Shown here in pieces: positions 37,227 through 46,620 of a stretch of DNA of 64,000 nucleotides. Position numbers and translations under genes: made by a program. The first letter of the stretch is position 1. Each line of letters begins with the position of its first letter. The notes under the pieces are model-generated. The model saw only the letters and a list, made by a program, of their open reading frames with translations, had not been told where the DNA came from and did no database searches. Source of the stretch: Stutzerimonas kunmingensis (GTDB lineage Bacteria; Pseudomonadota; Gammaproteobacteria; Pseudomonadales; Pseudomonadaceae); NCBI RefSeq assembly GCF_021432085.1, contig NZ_CP090366.1, forward strand, positions 4,464,001-4,528,000, read 5' to 3'.

Positions 37227-38990
37227 ATGTCAGCACTGTCCAACCGCCTGCGGGTAACCCTGATCGTTGCGCTGATCCTCATCGGCCTGCTGCTGAGCAT
37301 GTACTGGGCCGGGCGCCTGGCCGAGCAGCGCGCCTGGGCCGAGCGAGCCCAGGAAGCGCAGGGGCAGCTGGAACTCTATGCCCAGGCGATCCACACCCAG
37401 GTCGAACGCTTCCGCTCGGTGCCGGCCCTACTGGCGCTGGACAGCGACATCCAGGCGCTGCTCGCCGAACCGGGCAACCGCGCGCTGCGCCGCCAGCTCA
37501 ACCAGCGCCTGGAACAGCAGAACCACGCAGCCGGCTCCTCGGTGCTGTACCTGCTCGACCGCGACGGCGAGACCATCGCCGCCAGCAACTGGCGCGACTG
37601 GAGCAGCTTCGTCGGCAACAACTACGCCTTCCGCCCGTATTTCCGCGATGCGGTGAGCAACGACAGCGGGCGCTATTTCGCCGTCGGCGTCACCACCGGC
37701 ATTCCCGGCTACTTTCTCTCCAGCTCGGTGAAGAATGCCGCCGGCGAGGTGCTCGGCGTGCTGGTGGTCAAGCTCGAGCTGGAAGAGATGCAGCGCGACT
37801 GGGTCGGCCAGCCGGGCATCCTGCTGATCGCCGACTCGCTCGATATCGTCATCCTCACCAACCGCCCGGCCTGGCGCTTCCGCTATCTGCGCCCGCTCAG
37901 CGACGAGGTCCGCAGCCGCCTGGTCGATGCCCGGCGCTATGCCGAACAGACGCTGCAGCCGCTGCCGAGCAGCCGCGTGCAGCAACTCGCCGAGGGCAGC
38001 GAGCGACGCCTGGTGGATGGCCCGGACGGCCGCCGCGAATACCTCTGGCAACGCCTGGCGCTGCCGGAAGACGACTGGACCCTGCACCTGCTGCACGACC
38101 CACAGATGGTGGTCGCCAGCGTGCGCAGCTATCGCCTGGCCGCGGCTGGCGTGTGGATGACCCTGGCCTTTCTGCTGCTATACCTGGCGCAACGCGGCAA
38201 GACCCGCCGCGTCGAACAGCGCAGCCGCAGCGAGCTGGAGCGCCTGGTGCACGAGCGCACCCGTGAGCTACACACCGCCCAGGACGAACTGGTGCATGCG
38301 GCGCGCATGGCCGCCCTCGGGCAGATGTCCGCCGCCCTCGCCCACGAGATCAACCAGCCGCTGACCGCATTGCGCATGCAGCTCGCCAGCCTGCGCCTGC
38401 TGCTCGACAGCGGCCGCGACGGCGAGGTGCGCGAAGGCCTCGGGCATGTCGAAGGCCTGCTCGAACGCATGGCGGCGTTGACCGGCCACCTGAAGACCTT
38501 CGCTCGCAAGAGCCCGGCCGGGCTGCGCCAGCGTCTGAGCCTGGCCGAGGTGCTGGAGCAGGCCCTGCAGCTGCTCTCGCCGCGCATTCGCAGCGAGCAG
38601 GTCGAGGTATTCCGCCAGGTACCGGCCGAGGCTGCGGTCAGCGGCGACGCCATCCGCCTCGAGCAGGTGCTGATCAATCTGCTGCACAACGCGCTGGATG
38701 CCATGGCCGAGCGCCCGCAGCGACGCCTGCGCATCCTCTGTCAGCTCAACGGTGACCGCTGGCAGCTCAGCGTGGGCGACAACGGCGGCGGTATTGCCAG
38801 CGAACATCTGGATCAGGTGTTCGAGCCCTTCTTCACCACCAAGCCGGTCGGCCAGGGCCTCGGTCTCGGGCTGGCGGTGTCCTACGGCATCGTCCGTGAG
38901 ATGGGCGGTACGCTGGAAGTCAGCAACGACGAGCACGGCGCGGTGTTCACTCTGACGCTGCCGGCTGCCGAAGAGCGCGCCGCCGAGTAA
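37227..38990 (+). CDS. DctB-family sensor histidine kinase
   Basis: The 587-residue membrane kinase has a first membrane helix (LRVTLIVALILIGLLLSMYW), a periplasmic double-PDC sensor domain (about 35-300), a second helix (about 304-322), HisKA with ALAHEINQPLTALRM (histidine near 373), and an HATPase_c domain (NLLHNALDAM, GDNGGG, GQGLGLGLAVSYG). DctB-type kinases sense C4-dicarboxylates or acidic amino acids. ATG 37227 begins just before the first helix; the upstream ORF part is unconserved. The partner regulator follows 31 bases downstream. No transporter gene is adjacent, so the signal is uncertain. Confidence 0.88.
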   Translation: MSALSNRLRVTLIVALILIGLLLSMYWAGRLAEQRAWAERAQEAQGQLELYAQAIHTQVERFRSVPALLALDSDIQALLAEPGNRALRRQLNQRLEQQNHAAGSSVLYLLDRDGETIAASNWRDWSSFVGNNYAFRPYFRDAVSNDSGRYFAVGVTTGIPGYFLSSSVKNAAGEVLGVLVVKLELEEMQRDWVGQPGILLIADSLDIVILTNRPAWRFRYLRPLSDEVRSRLVDARRYAEQTLQPLPSSRVQQLAEGSERRLVDGPDGRREYLWQRLALPEDDWTLHLLHDPQMVVASVRSYRLAAAGVWMTLAFLLLYLAQRGKTRRVEQRSRSELERLVHERTRELHTAQDELVHAARMAALGQMSAALAHEINQPLTALRMQLASLRLLLDSGRDGEVREGLGHVEGLLERMAALTGHLKTFARKSPAGLRQRLSLAEVLEQALQLLSPRIRSEQVEVFRQVPAEAAVSGDAIRLEQVLINLLHNALDAMAERPQRRLRILCQLNGDRWQLSVGDNGGGIASEHLDQVFEPFFTTKPVGQGLGLGLAVSYGIVREMGGTLEVSNDEHGAVFTLTLPAAEERAAE

Positions 38991-39021
38991 ACTGCCGCGA
39001 CGCGACCGCGAGGAGCAGGCA

Positions 39022-40365
39022 ATGAGCGGGCAGGTAATCTTCATCGACGACGAGGCGGCGATCCGCCAGGCCGTGCAGCAGTGGCTGGAGCTGTCCGGCT
39101 TCCAGGTGCGCACCTTCTCCCGCGCCCGCGAGGCGCTGACGGCTCTGGATCGCGATTTTCCTGGTGTGCTGATCAGCGACGTGCGCATGCCCGATCTCGA
39201 CGGCCTCGGCCTACTCGAACAGCTGGTGGCGCTGGACACCGACCTGCCGGTGATCATGGTCACCGGGCACGGCGACGTGCCAATGGCGGTGCAGGCGCTG
39301 CGTCAGGGCGCCTACGACTTCATCGAAAAACCCTTCACCCCGGAACGCCTGCTCGACAGCGTGCGCCGTGCCATGGACAAGCGCCGGCTGGTCTGCGAGA
39401 ACCGCCAGCTGCGCGAGCAGTTCGCCCGCAAGGGGCGTATCGAATCGCAGCTGCTCGGCGTATCACGGGCGATGGTCAACCTGCGCCGGCAGGTGCTGGA
39501 GCTGGCCGGTACCGACGTCAACGTGCTGATCCGCGGCGAGACCGGCAGCGGCAAGGAACAGGTCGCGCGCTGCCTGCATGACTTCAGCCCGCGCGCCGGC
39601 GGGCCGTTCGTGGCGCTGAACTGCGCAGCGATCCCGGAAACCATCTTCGAGAGCGAGCTGTTCGGCCACGAGAGCGGCGCCTTCACCGGCGCTCAGGGCA
39701 AACGCATCGGCCGCATCGAACACGCCGCCGGCGGCACGCTGTTCCTCGACGAGATTGAAAGCATGCCGCTGGCCCAGCAGGTCAAGCTGCTGCGCGTGCT
39801 GCAGGAAAAGACCCTGGAACGCCTGGGTTCAAACCGCAGCATCGAGGTCGACCTGCGGGTGATCAGCGCGGCCAAGCCGGACCTGCTGGAAGAGGTGCGC
39901 GGCGGCCGCTTCCGCGAGGACCTGCTGTACCGGCTGAACGTCGCCGAGCTGCATATTCCGCCATTGCGCGAGCGCCGCGAGGACATTCCGCTGCTGTTCG
40001 AACACTTCGCCAGCCAGGCCGCCCAGCGCCACGGCCGCGCCGCACCACCGATGACGCCTGGCGAGCTGACGCAACTGCTCGCCCATGACTGGCCGGGCAA
40101 CGTGCGCGAGCTGATCAACGCCGCCGAACGCCACGCCCTCGGCCTCAGCGCGCCGGCCCCGGCGAGCAGCGGCGGCCAGTCGCTGGCCGAGCAGATGGAA
40201 GCCTTCGAGGCGCAATGCCTGCACAACGCCCTGCAGCAGTGCAAAGGCAACATCACCGAGGTCATGACCCAGCTGCAGCTGCCACGGCGCACCCTCAACG
40301 AGAAGATGCAGCGCCACGGCCTGAGCCGCAGCGACTATTTGCCGGCGGGCAGCACGGATAGCTGA
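39022..40365 (+). CDS. DctD-family sigma-54-dependent response regulator
   Basis: The 447-residue NtrC-type activator has a receiver domain (D9, D10 and phosphoacceptor D53 in LISDVRMPD), an AAA+ domain (Walker A GETGSGKE near 172; sigma-54 loop GAFTGA near 218; FLDEIESM), and a C-terminal Fis-type HTH ([21 protein letters not shown]). It acts with the preceding kinase to switch on sigma-54 promoters. The target is not in the window as far as I can see; no dctA or dctPQM genes are adjacent. Confidence 0.9.
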   Translation: MSGQVIFIDDEAAIRQAVQQWLELSGFQVRTFSRAREALTALDRDFPGVLISDVRMPDLDGLGLLEQLVALDTDLPVIMVTGHGDVPMAVQALRQGAYDFIEKPFTPERLLDSVRRAMDKRRLVCENRQLREQFARKGRIESQLLGVSRAMVNLRRQVLELAGTDVNVLIRGETGSGKEQVARCLHDFSPRAGGPFVALNCAAIPETIFESELFGHESGAFTGAQGKRIGRIEHAAGGTLFLDEIESMPLAQQVKLLRVLQEKTLERLGSNRSIEVDLRVISAAKPDLLEEVRGGRFREDLLYRLNVAELHIPPLRERREDIPLLFEHFASQAAQRHGRAAPPMTPGELTQLLAHDWPGNVRELINAAERHALGLSAPAPASSGGQSLAEQMEAFEAQCLHNALQQCKGNITEVMTQLQLPRRTLNEKMQRHGLSRSDYLPAGSTDS

Positions 40366-40535
40366 GCAGTTGGCCGAGCTGCAGAACTTCCGGCAGAGGT
40401 CCCCGCGCAACGTGCAACGAGCGCCTCGAACGCCGCACCGCAGCTGACCCGCAGGCTTTGTCGCCAGGCCCTTCAAGGCTTAGCGGCATTGAACATCAGC
40501 ATCCAGCTCGCCCCCCGAACAAACCTCAGGGCAAC

Positions 40536-40634
40536 CTTGGCCGCGAAGCTTTTGTGCCGCCGCCCGGCGGGCTAGAGCATGGGATCAGCGCACCGGTCGC
40601 CTTTCGCGGTCGAGACCGCTCCCACAAAAGGTTT
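40536..40634. repeat. Inverted pair of Pseudomonas REP-type repeats
   Basis: CCGCGAAGCTTTTGTG (about 40541-40556) and TTTCGCGG...CCCACAAAAG (40602-40630) are related elements in opposite orientation; the second contains the hairpin GCGGTC-GA-GACCGC (40606-40619). This form resembles the REP sequences scattered through pseudomonad genomes. It lies between convergent genes in a 279-base gap. Confidence 0.65.
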
Positions 40635-40644
40635 CTGGGTACGG

Positions 40645-41886
40645 TCAGTCGCCCAACTCATCCAGCTGCCGCTGCAGGAAACGCCGTTCGGGCTCCAACT
40701 GCACCAGGCGCAGCGCGCTGCGATAGGCCTCGCGGGCCTCGTCGATACGCGCCAGCCGGCGCAACAGATCGGCACGGGTGGCGTGGCTGAGGTGGTAGTC
40801 CTGCAGATCACCGTGCCCGAGGAGTTCATCCACCAACAGCAGGCCGGCCTCGGGCCCGTCGCGCATGGCCACGGCCACCGCGCGGTTCAGTTCCACCACC
40901 GACGACGGGCTCAACTGCAGCAGCACATCGTAGAGCCGGACGATCTGCGGCCAGTCGGTCTGCGCGGCGCTCGGCGCCTCGGCATGCACCGCGACGATGG
41001 CGGCCTGCAGCGCGTAGGCGCCGAACGCGCGACTGGTCAACGCCAGCTGCACCAACTGCGATCCTTCGGCAATCTGCTGACGGTTCCACAGGCTGCGGTC
41101 CTGCTCATCCAGCCGCACCAGCTCACCGGTAGCATCGGTACGCGCAACCCGGCGGGCATCGTGCAGCAGCATCAACGCCAGCAGCCCCATCACCTCGGCG
41201 TTGGGCAGCAGTTCGAGGAGCAGTCGGCCCAGGCGAATCGCCTCGGCACAGAGGTCGGCGCGGGTCAGCTCGGCGCCGGCCGATGCGGTGTAGCCCTCGT
41301 TGAATACCAGATAGACCACCCGCAGCACGCTCTCCAGCCGCGCCGACAGCTCGTCGCGCTCGGGCACCCGATACGGCAACCGGGCGTCACGGATCTTCGC
41401 CTTGGCGCGCACGATGCGCTGGGCAATGGTGGCCGGTGGAGCGAGAAAGGCACGGGCAATCTCCTCGGTGGTCAGGTCGCAGACTTCACGCAGGGTCAGC
41501 GCCACGCGGCCATCGGCCGGCAGGGCCGGGTGGCAGCAGGTGAAGATCAGCCGCAGACGGTCGTCTTCCATCTCATCGACCTCCACTGCCTGCGCCGCGT
41601 CTTCCAGTTGTTCGGCCAGCAGCCGCAACGAGGCATCGAAGCGCGCCCGGCGGCGCAGAGCATCGATGGCCTTGAAGCGGCCGGCGGAAACCAGCCAGGC
41701 ACGCGGATTGTCCGGAATCCCATCGCGCGGCCACTGCTGCAGGGCCGCGGCAAAGGCGTCATGCAAGGCCTCTTCGGCGCGATCGAAGTCGCCCAGCAGA
41801 CGGATCAGCGTGGCCAACACGCGCCGCGACTCGCTGCGATAGACCGCCTCGACCCGCGCCGCCGTGAAATGTCCGGTCAGCGGCAT
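40645..41886 (-). CDS. ECF42-type RNA polymerase sigma factor
   Basis: The 413-residue protein has sigma-70 region 2 (VLATLIRLLGDFDRAEEALHD; NPRAWLVSAGRFKAIDALRR), region 4 (LTTEEIARAFLAPPATIAQR) and a long C-terminal TPR/SnoaL-like extension typical of the ECF42 group (DUF6596; VFNEGYTASAG). ECF42 factors have no anti-sigma and are encoded with DGPF/YCII proteins. Here it is the third gene of such an operon, and a matching target promoter precedes the first gene. Confidence 0.92.
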   Translation of the reverse strand: MPLTGHFTAARVEAVYRSESRRVLATLIRLLGDFDRAEEALHDAFAAALQQWPRDGIPDNPRAWLVSAGRFKAIDALRRRARFDASLRLLAEQLEDAAQAVEVDEMEDDRLRLIFTCCHPALPADGRVALTLREVCDLTTEEIARAFLAPPATIAQRIVRAKAKIRDARLPYRVPERDELSARLESVLRVVYLVFNEGYTASAGAELTRADLCAEAIRLGRLLLELLPNAEVMGLLALMLLHDARRVARTDATGELVRLDEQDRSLWNRQQIAEGSQLVQLALTSRAFGAYALQAAIVAVHAEAPSAAQTDWPQIVRLYDVLLQLSPSSVVELNRAVAVAMRDGPEAGLLLVDELLGHGDLQDYHLSHATRADLLRRLARIDEAREAYRSALRLVQLEPERRFLQRQLDELGD

Positions 41887-41888
41887 GC

Positions 41889-42245
41889 TCAGCGCTGCGG
41901 CAGCTGGCGCAACGGCCGGACCTCAACGCAGCCAAGGCTGGCCGGCGGAATCTTCGCCGCGATGGCCTCGGCCTCCTGCTGGTCCGCCGCCTCGATCAGG
42001 TAGAAGCCCGCCAGCTGCTCGCGGGTTTCGGCGAAGGGGCCGTCGACCACCGAGGTGACGCCATCACGCACGCGCACCGTGCGCGCGGTGCGCACCGACT
42101 GCAGCGGTTCGCCGGCGAGCATGTGGCCACTGGCGCGCAACTCTTCGCCGCAACTCACGCAACGCGCGACCAGCGCATGCCACTGTTCGTCGGTCATCGC
42201 ATCCACACGCTGTTCATCGTAATAAATCAGGCACAGGTAGTTCAT
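41889..42245 (-). CDS. YCII-related DGPF protein
   Basis: The 118-residue protein belongs to the YCII-related family with the signature DGPFAETREQLAGFYLIEA. These proteins are near-constant partners of ECF42 sigma factors; their biochemical role is unknown. GGAG lies 8 bases before the ATG. The gene lies 2 bases upstream of the sigma factor gene. Confidence 0.9.
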   Translation of the reverse strand: MNYLCLIYYDEQRVDAMTDEQWHALVARCVSCGEELRASGHMLAGEPLQSVRTARTVRVRDGVTSVVDGPFAETREQLAGFYLIEAADQQEAEAIAAKIPPASLGCVEVRPLRQLPQR

Positions 42246-42333
42246 GGCGGGGCTCCGTCTGCCGGCAACGCAGCAAAGCTAGCAGCCATTGAACGACCTC
42301 GCCCGATCGCGCGACGAACACCGCGGGCCAGCC

Positions 42334-42792
42334 TCAACCGGTCTGTTGCTGCGATGGTGTCTGATCCATGCATACCTGGCCGGTCTGCATGTCGAAAGGC
42401 ATCGAAAAGTGCTCGTGGATCACCTTCCACTCACCGTTGCGCCGCGCCCAGACCCGCGTGCCGCGCATCCAGGCCGTTTGCATCTCGCCTTCGGCATTGG
42501 GTCCGCCACAATGGGTAAGCATGCGGCTGCAGGCCAGCTCGCCGCCGACATCCACATGCAGTTCATGGGTCTCGAAGAAACCTTCGCCCTGGCAGAACTC
42601 GAAGCAGCGCTGCCAGTGCGCCCGGTATTCCTCAACGCCCTTGAATTGCAGTGCGCCGACCGCATCGAAGGCGACTACGTCGTCGGCGTACTGCGCCATG
42701 ATCCGGTCGAGATCCTTGGCCTTGGTGGCCTGTTCAAACGTTTTGTGCAGCTGGCGAATGGCGCTCTCGTCCTGGCTGTTCTGGCTGTTCAT
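42334..42792 (-). CDS. SnoaL-like / nuclear transport factor 2-fold protein
   Basis: The 152-residue protein has the NTF2/SnoaL pattern (IRQLHKTFEQATKAKDLDRI; YADDVVAFDAVGALQFKG; RRNGEWKVIHEHFSMPFD), like the DUF4440 ketosteroid-isomerase-type proteins commonly found in ECF42 operons. No catalytic role can be assigned. AGGAG/AAGGA precede the ATG. It is the first gene of the operon. Confidence 0.85.
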   Translation of the reverse strand: MNSQNSQDESAIRQLHKTFEQATKAKDLDRIMAQYADDVVAFDAVGALQFKGVEEYRAHWQRCFEFCQGEGFFETHELHVDVGGELACSRMLTHCGGPNAEGEMQTAWMRGTRVWARRNGEWKVIHEHFSMPFDMQTGQVCMDQTPSQQQTG

Positions 42793-42832
42793 GTCCTTCT
42801 CCTCTGATCGGGTGAACGGGGTTCACCAACTA

Positions 42833-42859
42833 GTCGTTCGGCGACTTCCAGAATCGACA
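42833..42859 (-). promoter_or_regulatory. ECF42 target promoter upstream of the SnoaL-DGPF-ECF operon
   Basis: On the minus strand, TGTCGA (42859-42854) is followed after 17 bases by CGAC (42836-42833), 40 bases before the first start codon. This agrees with the published ECF42 promoter (TGTCGA in the -35 region, CGA/TC in the -10 region), so the operon is probably autoregulated. Confidence 0.7.
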
Positions 42860-42957
42860 GACCCAATCAGTTTTTTCTACGCAGGCGCGGCCCGCATGCC
42901 AGACGCCCTGCGCCGGCGGCGCGCGAGCACACCGCGGCTCCATCGGGCGGAATACGG

Positions 42958-42985
42958 TTGCGAATTGTTAGCATTGAAATATGAT
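42958..42985 (+). promoter_or_regulatory. Sigma-70 promoter with possible Fur site for the TonB receptor
   Basis: TTGCGA (42958-42963), a 16-base spacer and TATGAT (42980-42985) form a good -35/-10 pair. The spacer is AT-rich (AATTGTTAGCATTGAAA) and resembles a degenerate Fur box, as expected for an iron-uptake gene. Confidence 0.5.
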
Positions 42986-43070
42986 AGTGGCTCTCAGATG
43001 GCACAGGCTCTCAACTACCCGCCGCGCCGTCATCCGCCACCCTCACAGCTCAACGTCCGGTCAGGTCCGT

Positions 43071-45275
43071 ATGCCCACTCTTCGCTTCCCGCGTAAAACC
43101 GCACTGCTGCCCGTTTGCCTTGCCGCCAGCTTCGCTGGCTCGCCGCTCATGGCTCAGGAGCAACTCGAAGATCAATCTCAAGGCACTGCCGCCGAGCCGG
43201 TCGAACTGCAATCGGTGGAAATCACCGCCAGCGCCGACGCCTCGGCCGATGGCCTGACGCAACCCTACGCCGGCGAACAGGTTGCGCGTGGTGGGCGAGT
43301 AGGGATTCTCGGCAATCGCGACTACATGGAAACGCCGTTCACCTCGACGTCCTATACCTCGCAGCTGATCCAGGATCAGCAGGCGCGCAGCGTGTCCGAC
43401 ATCGTGCAGAACGATCCTTCGGTGCGCGTGGCGCGTGGCTTCGGCAACATGCAGGAGCTGTACGTCGTGCGCGGATTCCCGCTGTATTCCGATGATATTT
43501 CCTACAACGGACTCTACGGTCTGCTGCCGCGCCAGTATGTGGCCGCGGAGTTCATCGAGCGCGCGGAGGTATTCCGTGGTGCAAGCGCCTTTCTCAATGG
43601 CGCCGCACCGGGTGGGACCGGCCTTGGCGGTGCTATCAATCTGCTGCCCAAGCGTGCGCCGAACGAGCCCCTGACGCGCATGACATTTGGCGCCAGCTCC
43701 GGCGGCCAGGGCACGGTTGCCGCGGACCTGGGTCGCCGCTTCGGTGAGCAGAACCAGTTCGGTGTTCGTCTTAACGCAGCCAAGCGCGCCGGCGAGACAG
43801 GCGTTGATGAAGAAGACCAGACGCTGGACATGTTCGCGCTGGGTCTGGACTACCAGGGTGACCGCCTGCGCTTGTCGGCAGACATCGGCCACCAGTATCA
43901 CTTCATCGACAATCCACGCCCCAGCGTGACTCCCAACGGTGGCCTGCCCAGCGCTCCAGATGCTGACGATAATTTCGCGCAACCCTGGACCTATTCGAAA
44001 GAGAAACAGACGTTTGGCACCTTCCGCGCCGAATACGACTTCACCGATGCAGTAACGGGCTGGCTGGCCGCTGGTGTGCGGGAGGGTGAAGAGCAAAATC
44101 GCCTGGCCAACCCTCGGGCTACAGCCTCTGGTACGACCACGGCGTCGCGCTTCGACAATTACCGCGAAGACAGCATCTTTACCAGCGAAGCCGGCTTGCG
44201 TATGCGCCTTCAGACCGGAGCGGTCTCACATCAGCTCGTGACATCGGCGGCCATCTTCGATTCGCAGGAGAAAGGGGCCAACCAGTTCTACGCTCCTGTC
44301 GCGGGTAACCTATACGACTCGTTCGACGCGGCACTGCCCACAACCGTTACCTACGATGGTGGAGACCTGTCTGATCCACACGTAACAGAGCGCATCCATA
44401 CCAAAAGCATGGCTCTAGCCGACACGCTGGGCTTCATGGATGACCGTCTGCTGGTCACGCTTGGCGCGCGCTGGCAGGGTATCGAAACCAAGAGTTATTC
44501 CTCGCAGACCGGTAATCGCAGCGGCCAGTACGACGACCATGAAATCACCCCGGTCGCCGGGATCGTGTACATGCTGACTGACGAACTTTCGATCTACGCC
44601 AACTACATCGAAGGTTTGACCAAGGGTGAAACGGCCCCTGCGACATCCGGCGGCCGCCCCGTGCTGAATTCCGATACCTTGGCGCCTTACGTCGCCAAGC
44701 AGACCGAAATCGGCCTCAAGTACGATGGCGGCAATCTGGGTGGCAGCATTGCGGTGTTTAGTACCGAGCGGCCCTTCGGTATTGTTGAAAATCAGGTCTT
44801 CCGCGAAGGCGGGGAGCAACGCAACCGCGGCATAGAACTGTCGGTGTTCGGCGAGCCCGTCTACGGCGTGCGTCTGCTGGGTGGCGTCACTCTGCTGGAT
44901 GCCGAGCAGAGGAAGACGCTCAACGGCGCCAACGACGGCAACGATGCCATCGGCGTTCCCAAGCTGCAGGCCAACCTCGGCGGCGAATGGGACGTGCCCG
45001 GTATGCAGGGGCTGACGCTGACCAGCCAGGTTGTGCATACCGGCAAGCAGTACGCCAGCGCCAGCAACGACCTCCGCCTGCCATCGTGGACCCGCCTGGA
45101 TCTGGGCGCACGCTATCGCATGACCATCGAAGACCGTGACGTCACGCTTCGGGCCGGGCTCGACAACGCCACCGGCCGCGATTACTGGGCCTCGACCGGG
45201 GGCTATCCGGGCTCCAACTACCTCGTCCTCGGCGCCCCGCGCACGCTCTCGGTCAGCGCTACGGTCGACTTCTGA
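43071..45275 (+). CDS. TonB-dependent siderophore receptor
   Basis: The 734-residue outer-membrane receptor has a signal peptide (ending SPLMA before QEQ), a plug domain (SVSDIVQNDPSVRVARGFGNM; LYVVRGFPLYSDDISYNGLYG; GLGGAINLLPKRAP) and a 22-strand barrel ending LSVSATVDF with the terminal phenylalanine. It resembles hydroxamate-type siderophore receptors, but the ligand is not known. ATG 43071 begins the signal peptide; the ORF from 42981 has no such reason. Its stop overlaps the start of the PepSY gene. Confidence 0.92.
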   Translation: MPTLRFPRKTALLPVCLAASFAGSPLMAQEQLEDQSQGTAAEPVELQSVEITASADASADGLTQPYAGEQVARGGRVGILGNRDYMETPFTSTSYTSQLIQDQQARSVSDIVQNDPSVRVARGFGNMQELYVVRGFPLYSDDISYNGLYGLLPRQYVAAEFIERAEVFRGASAFLNGAAPGGTGLGGAINLLPKRAPNEPLTRMTFGASSGGQGTVAADLGRRFGEQNQFGVRLNAAKRAGETGVDEEDQTLDMFALGLDYQGDRLRLSADIGHQYHFIDNPRPSVTPNGGLPSAPDADDNFAQPWTYSKEKQTFGTFRAEYDFTDAVTGWLAAGVREGEEQNRLANPRATASGTTTASRFDNYREDSIFTSEAGLRMRLQTGAVSHQLVTSAAIFDSQEKGANQFYAPVAGNLYDSFDAALPTTVTYDGGDLSDPHVTERIHTKSMALADTLGFMDDRLLVTLGARWQGIETKSYSSQTGNRSGQYDDHEITPVAGIVYMLTDELSIYANYIEGLTKGETAPATSGGRPVLNSDTLAPYVAKQTEIGLKYDGGNLGGSIAVFSTERPFGIVENQVFREGGEQRNRGIELSVFGEPVYGVRLLGGVTLLDAEQRKTLNGANDGNDAIGVPKLQANLGGEWDVPGMQGLTLTSQVVHTGKQYASASNDLRLPSWTRLDLGARYRMTIEDRDVTLRAGLDNATGRDYWASTGGYPGSNYLVLGAPRTLSVSATVDF

Positions 45276-46402
45276 TGCAGGCAGTCACCCTGCGGCGGTG
45301 GGGCTGGGTCCACAAGTGGTCCAGTCTCGTCTCTACGCTGTTCATCCTGATGCTGTGCCTGACCGGCCTGCCGCTGATCTTCTCCCACGAGATCGATCAC
45401 CTCACCGGCAACGAGATCGAGGCGCCGGCGATGCCCGAGGGCACGCCGCGCGCTGCGGTCGACCGGGTTGCGGCCGAAGCTGTGAAGGCCTACCCCGGTC
45501 TGGTGCCGCTGTACTTCTTCGCCGAGGAAGACGCACCGGACGTCTGGTACGTCAAGCTCGATACCCGCGTCGACACCGATGAAAGCGAATCGACGCTGAT
45601 CCTCTCCGATGCCCGCACCGCCGAGGTGCTCGGCGCGCCGAACTTCGACGAAGGCTTCATGAGCGTGATGTACCGCCTGCACGTCGACCTCTACGCGGGG
45701 CTCGCCGGCAAGCTGTTTCTCGGGTTCATGGGGCTGCTGCTGATGGTGGCGATCGTCTCCGGCGTGGTGCTTTACGCGCCCTTCATGCGCAAGCTGCGCT
45801 TCGGCGAGGTGCGCCAGGAACGCACGCCGCGCACCCGCTGGCTGGACCTGCACAACCTGCTCGGCATCGTCACCCTGGTGTGGGCCCTGGCGGTGGGCTT
45901 CACCGGAGTGATCAATACCTGGGCGGATCTGATCTTCCAGGCCTGGCAGGCCGAACAGGTCGCCGCGCTGCAAGCCGGTGAAACGCGGGTACTGCTGGCC
46001 ACCGATGCCAGTGATGCGCCTGCCGCTGATGGCACCTTGCAGACTGCGGTCGATCGCGTGCTGGCTGCGGCGCCGGACATGGCGGTGTCGATGATTGCCT
46101 ACCCCGGCACACTGCGCGCCACGCCGGAGCACGTCGCGGTGATCCTGCGCGGCGACACGCCGCTGACTTCCCGCCTGACCCAGGCGCTGCTGGTCGACCC
46201 GGCCAATGGCGAAGTGCTCGAAGCCGGGGCCCGGCCCTGGTACGTCACTGCGCTGCAGCTCTCAGAACCGTTGCACTTCGGTGACTACGGCGGCCTGCCG
46301 CTCAAGTTCCTGTGGGGGCTGCTGGATATCCTCACCATCGTCGTGCTGGGCAGCGGCCTGTACCTGTGGATCAAGCGCGGCACGACGGAGGTACGCTCAT
46401 GA
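45275..46402 (+). CDS. PepSY-associated TM protein (iron-uptake ferrireductase-like)
   Basis: The 375-residue membrane protein has an N-terminal helix (SLVSTLFILMLCLTGLPLIF), periplasmic PepSY segments, two middle helices (LAGKLFLGFMGLLLMVAIVSGVV split by short loops; TLVWALAVGFTGVINTWA) and a C-terminal helix (LLDILTIVVLGSGLYLWIK). The WGWVHKWSSL start and HVDLYAG and WLDLHNLLG histidines are typical of PepSY_TM proteins linked to siderophore uptake, thought to reduce or release iron. Start overlaps the receptor stop. Confidence 0.9.
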   Translation: MQAVTLRRWGWVHKWSSLVSTLFILMLCLTGLPLIFSHEIDHLTGNEIEAPAMPEGTPRAAVDRVAAEAVKAYPGLVPLYFFAEEDAPDVWYVKLDTRVDTDESESTLILSDARTAEVLGAPNFDEGFMSVMYRLHVDLYAGLAGKLFLGFMGLLLMVAIVSGVVLYAPFMRKLRFGEVRQERTPRTRWLDLHNLLGIVTLVWALAVGFTGVINTWADLIFQAWQAEQVAALQAGETRVLLATDASDAPAADGTLQTAVDRVLAAAPDMAVSMIAYPGTLRATPEHVAVILRGDTPLTSRLTQALLVDPANGEVLEAGARPWYVTALQLSEPLHFGDYGGLPLKFLWGLLDILTIVVLGSGLYLWIKRGTTEVRS

Positions 46403-46620
46403 TGCGCATCTGGTTGTGGCCGGTGCTGATCGGCGTGCTGTCCACGCTCGGGCTGATCGCCGGGCTGGTGTCCGAAGGCGCGGGCGATTGGCTGAGCTGG
46501 CTGGCCCTGGCGACGCCCGTCGCCATCGGCCTGCATGGCTTGTCGCGCAGCGGCGCCCGCCCCCAGGCACGCGGCGAGGCCCTTACCCCTGCAGGATCTC
46601 GGCGAGCTGGTCGAAGCTGA
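46399..46620 (+). CDS. Small two-helix membrane protein of the TonB/PepSY operon
   Basis: The 73-residue protein starts at ATG 46399, overlapping the PepSY stop. It has two hydrophobic segments (IWLWPVLIGVLSTLGLIAGL; LSWLALATPVAIGLHGL) and a polar tail. Short membrane proteins of this kind often end PepSY_TM operons; function unknown. The last 38 bases overlap the 3' end of the convergent hybrid kinase gene. Confidence 0.7.
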   Translation: MMRIWLWPVLIGVLSTLGLIAGLVSEGAGDWLSWLALATPVAIGLHGLSRSGARPQARGEALTPAGSRRAGRS

